From a candidate division LCP-89 bacterium (GTDB lineage: Bacteria; Electryoneota; B3-LCP), in assembly GCA_025774735.1 (NCBI GenBank), contig JALGZU010000150.1:1-7124 (forward strand): DNA of 7,124 bases, in the 5' to 3' direction. Under the pieces are notes generated by a model. That model ran no database searches and was not told the origin of the DNA. It saw only the letters and a program-made list of their open reading frames with translations. Shown one piece after another: positions 5,792-7,124 of the stretch (position 1 is the stretch's first letter; each line of letters starts with the position of its first letter). The position numbers were made by a program, and so were the translations under genes.

Positions 5792-7124
5792 TTACCGCAG
5801 TCGCATCATCCGGGCGATGAATTCCCACTCCTGGATGACTTCGGGTTTGGTATCAAGGACGTCCAGGATGCGCTGGGGGAGGTACTTCTTGTTGATGACG
5901 GATTGGATGATGTATTCGTCGAACCAGTTGTCGTACATGGTGTAGATGCCGGCGTCTCCCGCGTCGGTACCCCAGCTGTTTTCAACCTTCCATTTCAGCG
6001 GTTTGTCATCTACGACGTCGACTCCGATGAAGACCATGGCGTGGTTGGTGGCCTGTGTCTGCCAGAGCATGCGGTCGGCTTTGGTGAACTCGGTGGTGGT
6101 GCCGTAGATGTCGTCGTAGAGGTATAGTTCGGCGTTCATCAAGCCTTTTTTGTTCTCCCGCTGCGGGCCCACGTCGGCTCCGAACCAGATCGGTTCGTCG
6201 GAAAGGACTGCCTGCAGGGTGGCCAGCTTCAAATCTTCGATGCTGACGTTGAGGAATCCCGACAGGTCTTCTTCCCAGATGTTGTGGTCGTTTTCGATGA
6301 CGAAGAGCTTGTTGAACGGCCTCGAGGGATCGTTGCCCAGCACGACGTAATCGTCGAGGTCGGCGGTGACGTATTCCGCGGCGAATTCCTGGGGAGTATA
6401 GGTTTTAAGGACGCTGACCTTCTCTTCGGCCATATCCTTCAAAGCCTGGGTTTCGGTGAACCCTTCGCCGCCCTTACCTTCGGTGACGGCATTGATCACG
6501 CGGATCAGCTCCGAGGTCTTTTTCTCTTCGTCCATGGTGGATTTATAGCGGTAGGTGAACTCGGTGGGTGGCGTGCCCAGATGGTAGGTCAGGATCTTGT
6601 AGACGTCCACCAGGTACTCTTCCTTCTTCTTGCGCAGTTTCGCAACTGAGGCTCCCTTGTCTGCCAGAGTCTTCAGTTCGGCGGCGTTTTCACGCAGTTT
6701 TTCGGTCAGGAGGTGATCCATCATGCGAGAAGTTGCGGTGCTGCGCGTTTCGGGCATGGCCGATGCCGGAACGACACCGTATTTCTCCACCAGGTTAGCG
6801 AAGTATTCCCACCAGCCGCCGTCCGGGACGGGCTGTTCCAGGACGCGCTGGAAGTCCATGTCGCGCACATCCAGCTTGCGGCGGGCGATGATCTTCTCCA
6901 GGAAGGTGTTGGCTTTCTCGATCTTATCCCAGAAGAAGAGGTAGTTCTGGGAGAATTCGAAGCTCTTGTCGTCGATCTCTTCGATGACGGCAGGGCGCAG
7001 GATGTTCAATCCGGCGTAGAGCCAGCAGCGGCCGGTGTGCTTCTGGTCGGTGATGACGCCGGTCTTGATTTCGTGCGAGAAGTAGGGATTGTGATCCTTG
7101 AAAACGGCCTTGTTGACGGCGATA
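5792..7124 (-). CDS. pepC: Aminopeptidase C / bleomycin hydrolase-family cysteine peptidase (C1B), N-terminus outside the window
   Basis: This is a papain-fold peptidase of the C1B family. Characterised members are hexameric cages that remove N-terminal residues from peptides. The window holds 443 full codons and the stop. The frame is open to the edge, so the true start is outside. The TTG at 7007-7009 is internal, because it encodes Leu just after the active-site motif. Catalytic residues are all visible (numbering from the first full codon): oxyanion Gln27 and Cys33 in TDQKHTGRCWLYAGLN, His361 in ATNHAMVFIGVD, and Asn382 in KVENSWG. A typical WFDEYI ... NKKYLP segment follows. Compared with human bleomycin hydrolase (Cys73, His372, Asn396, from memory), roughly 30-40 N-terminal residues are missing here, and the Cys-His spacing is about 30 residues longer. 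The C-terminal arm ends WEFIARMMRLR. Because the N-terminus is absent, a signal peptide cannot be excluded, so cytoplasmic or exported location is open. It is a separate transcription unit with its own terminator. Confidence 0.93.
   Translation of the reverse strand, partial: IAVNKAVFKDHNPYFSHEIKTGVITDQKHTGRCWLYAGLNILRPAVIEEIDDKSFEFSQNYLFFWDKIEKANTFLEKIIARRKLDVRDMDFQRVLEQPVPDGGWWEYFANLVEKYGVVPASAMPETRSTATSRMMDHLLTEKLRENAAELKTLADKGASVAKLRKKKEEYLVDVYKILTYHLGTPPTEFTYRYKSTMDEEKKTSELIRVINAVTEGKGGEGFTETQALKDMAEEKVSVLKTYTPQEFAAEYVTADLDDYVVLGNDPSRPFNKLFVIENDHNIWEEDLSGFLNVSIEDLKLATLQAVLSDEPIWFGADVGPQRENKKGLMNAELYLYDDIYGTTTEFTKADRMLWQTQATNHAMVFIGVDVVDDKPLKWKVENSWGTDAGDAGIYTMYDNWFDEYIIQSVINKKYLPQRILDVLDTKPEVIQEWEFIARMMRLR

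Noticed and set aside
5774..6127. Plus-strand open frame of 117 codons opposite the peptidase
   Set aside because: It is antisense to conserved catalytic regions (ENSWG, NHAM), and its low-complexity Val/Gly/Asp composition is typical of shadow frames.
5792..7009. TTG at 7007-7009 as the start of the aminopeptidase
   Set aside because: The frame stays open upstream and encodes the catalytic Gln and Cys (TDQKHTGRCW), so the gene clearly begins beyond the window.

Overview
The window reads as bacterial chromosome from a member of the Fibrobacteres-Chlorobi-Bacteroidetes (FCB) group or a neighbouring uncultured phylum such as Zixibacteria, KSB1, Marinimicrobia, Cloacimonetes or Calditrichaeota. 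The main clue is the large exported protein, which ends in a FlgD-like / type IX secretion (Por) sorting domain (NYPNPFNPVTTIRY ... GIYIY ... GKMVLLK). It also carries beta-helix, choice-of-anchor-D and Ig-like modules of the kind abundant in those lineages. The phylum assignment is inference. No tRNA, rRNA, CRISPR array, integrase or transposase was recognised.

Layout: all three genes lie on the minus strand, so transcription runs from high to low coordinates. (1) 5792-7124 is a papain-fold cysteine aminopeptidase of the PepC/bleomycin-hydrolase family. Its N-terminus lies outside the window and its Cys/His/Asn catalytic residues are all visible. It is closed by an intrinsic terminator at 5734-5767. 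(2) 821-5605 is a 1594-residue secreted protein. It has a signal peptide, three successive parallel beta-helix modules, an ASH/choice-of-anchor-D domain between modules 1 and 2, a 12-unit GGGIYC-type array in module 3, an Ig-like domain and a C-terminal sorting domain. It has its own promoter, a strong ribosome binding site and its own terminator at 765-796. (3) 1-646 is the 5' part of an AMP-forming acetyl-CoA synthetase gene. Its N-terminal 57 codons and the following roughly 157 codons are in different frames, with about 30-40 conserved codons missing between them. It also has a good sigma70-like promoter.

The three genes appear to be independent transcription units, because each junction carries a terminator followed by a promoter. 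They do not form a recognisable pathway: one exported surface protein is flanked by two enzymes. The flanking enzyme genes look richer in G+C than much of the beta-helix gene, whose central part is visibly AT-rich.

The points most worth a second look are the deletion/frameshift in acs, the two near-duplicate terminators (each 24 nt after its stop codon, with the same arms and loop), the three-module architecture with a column of aligned cysteines, and the two promoters with identical 17-bp spacers and identical TATATT -10 boxes. I did not find convincing evidence of a previously undescribed multi-gene system here.
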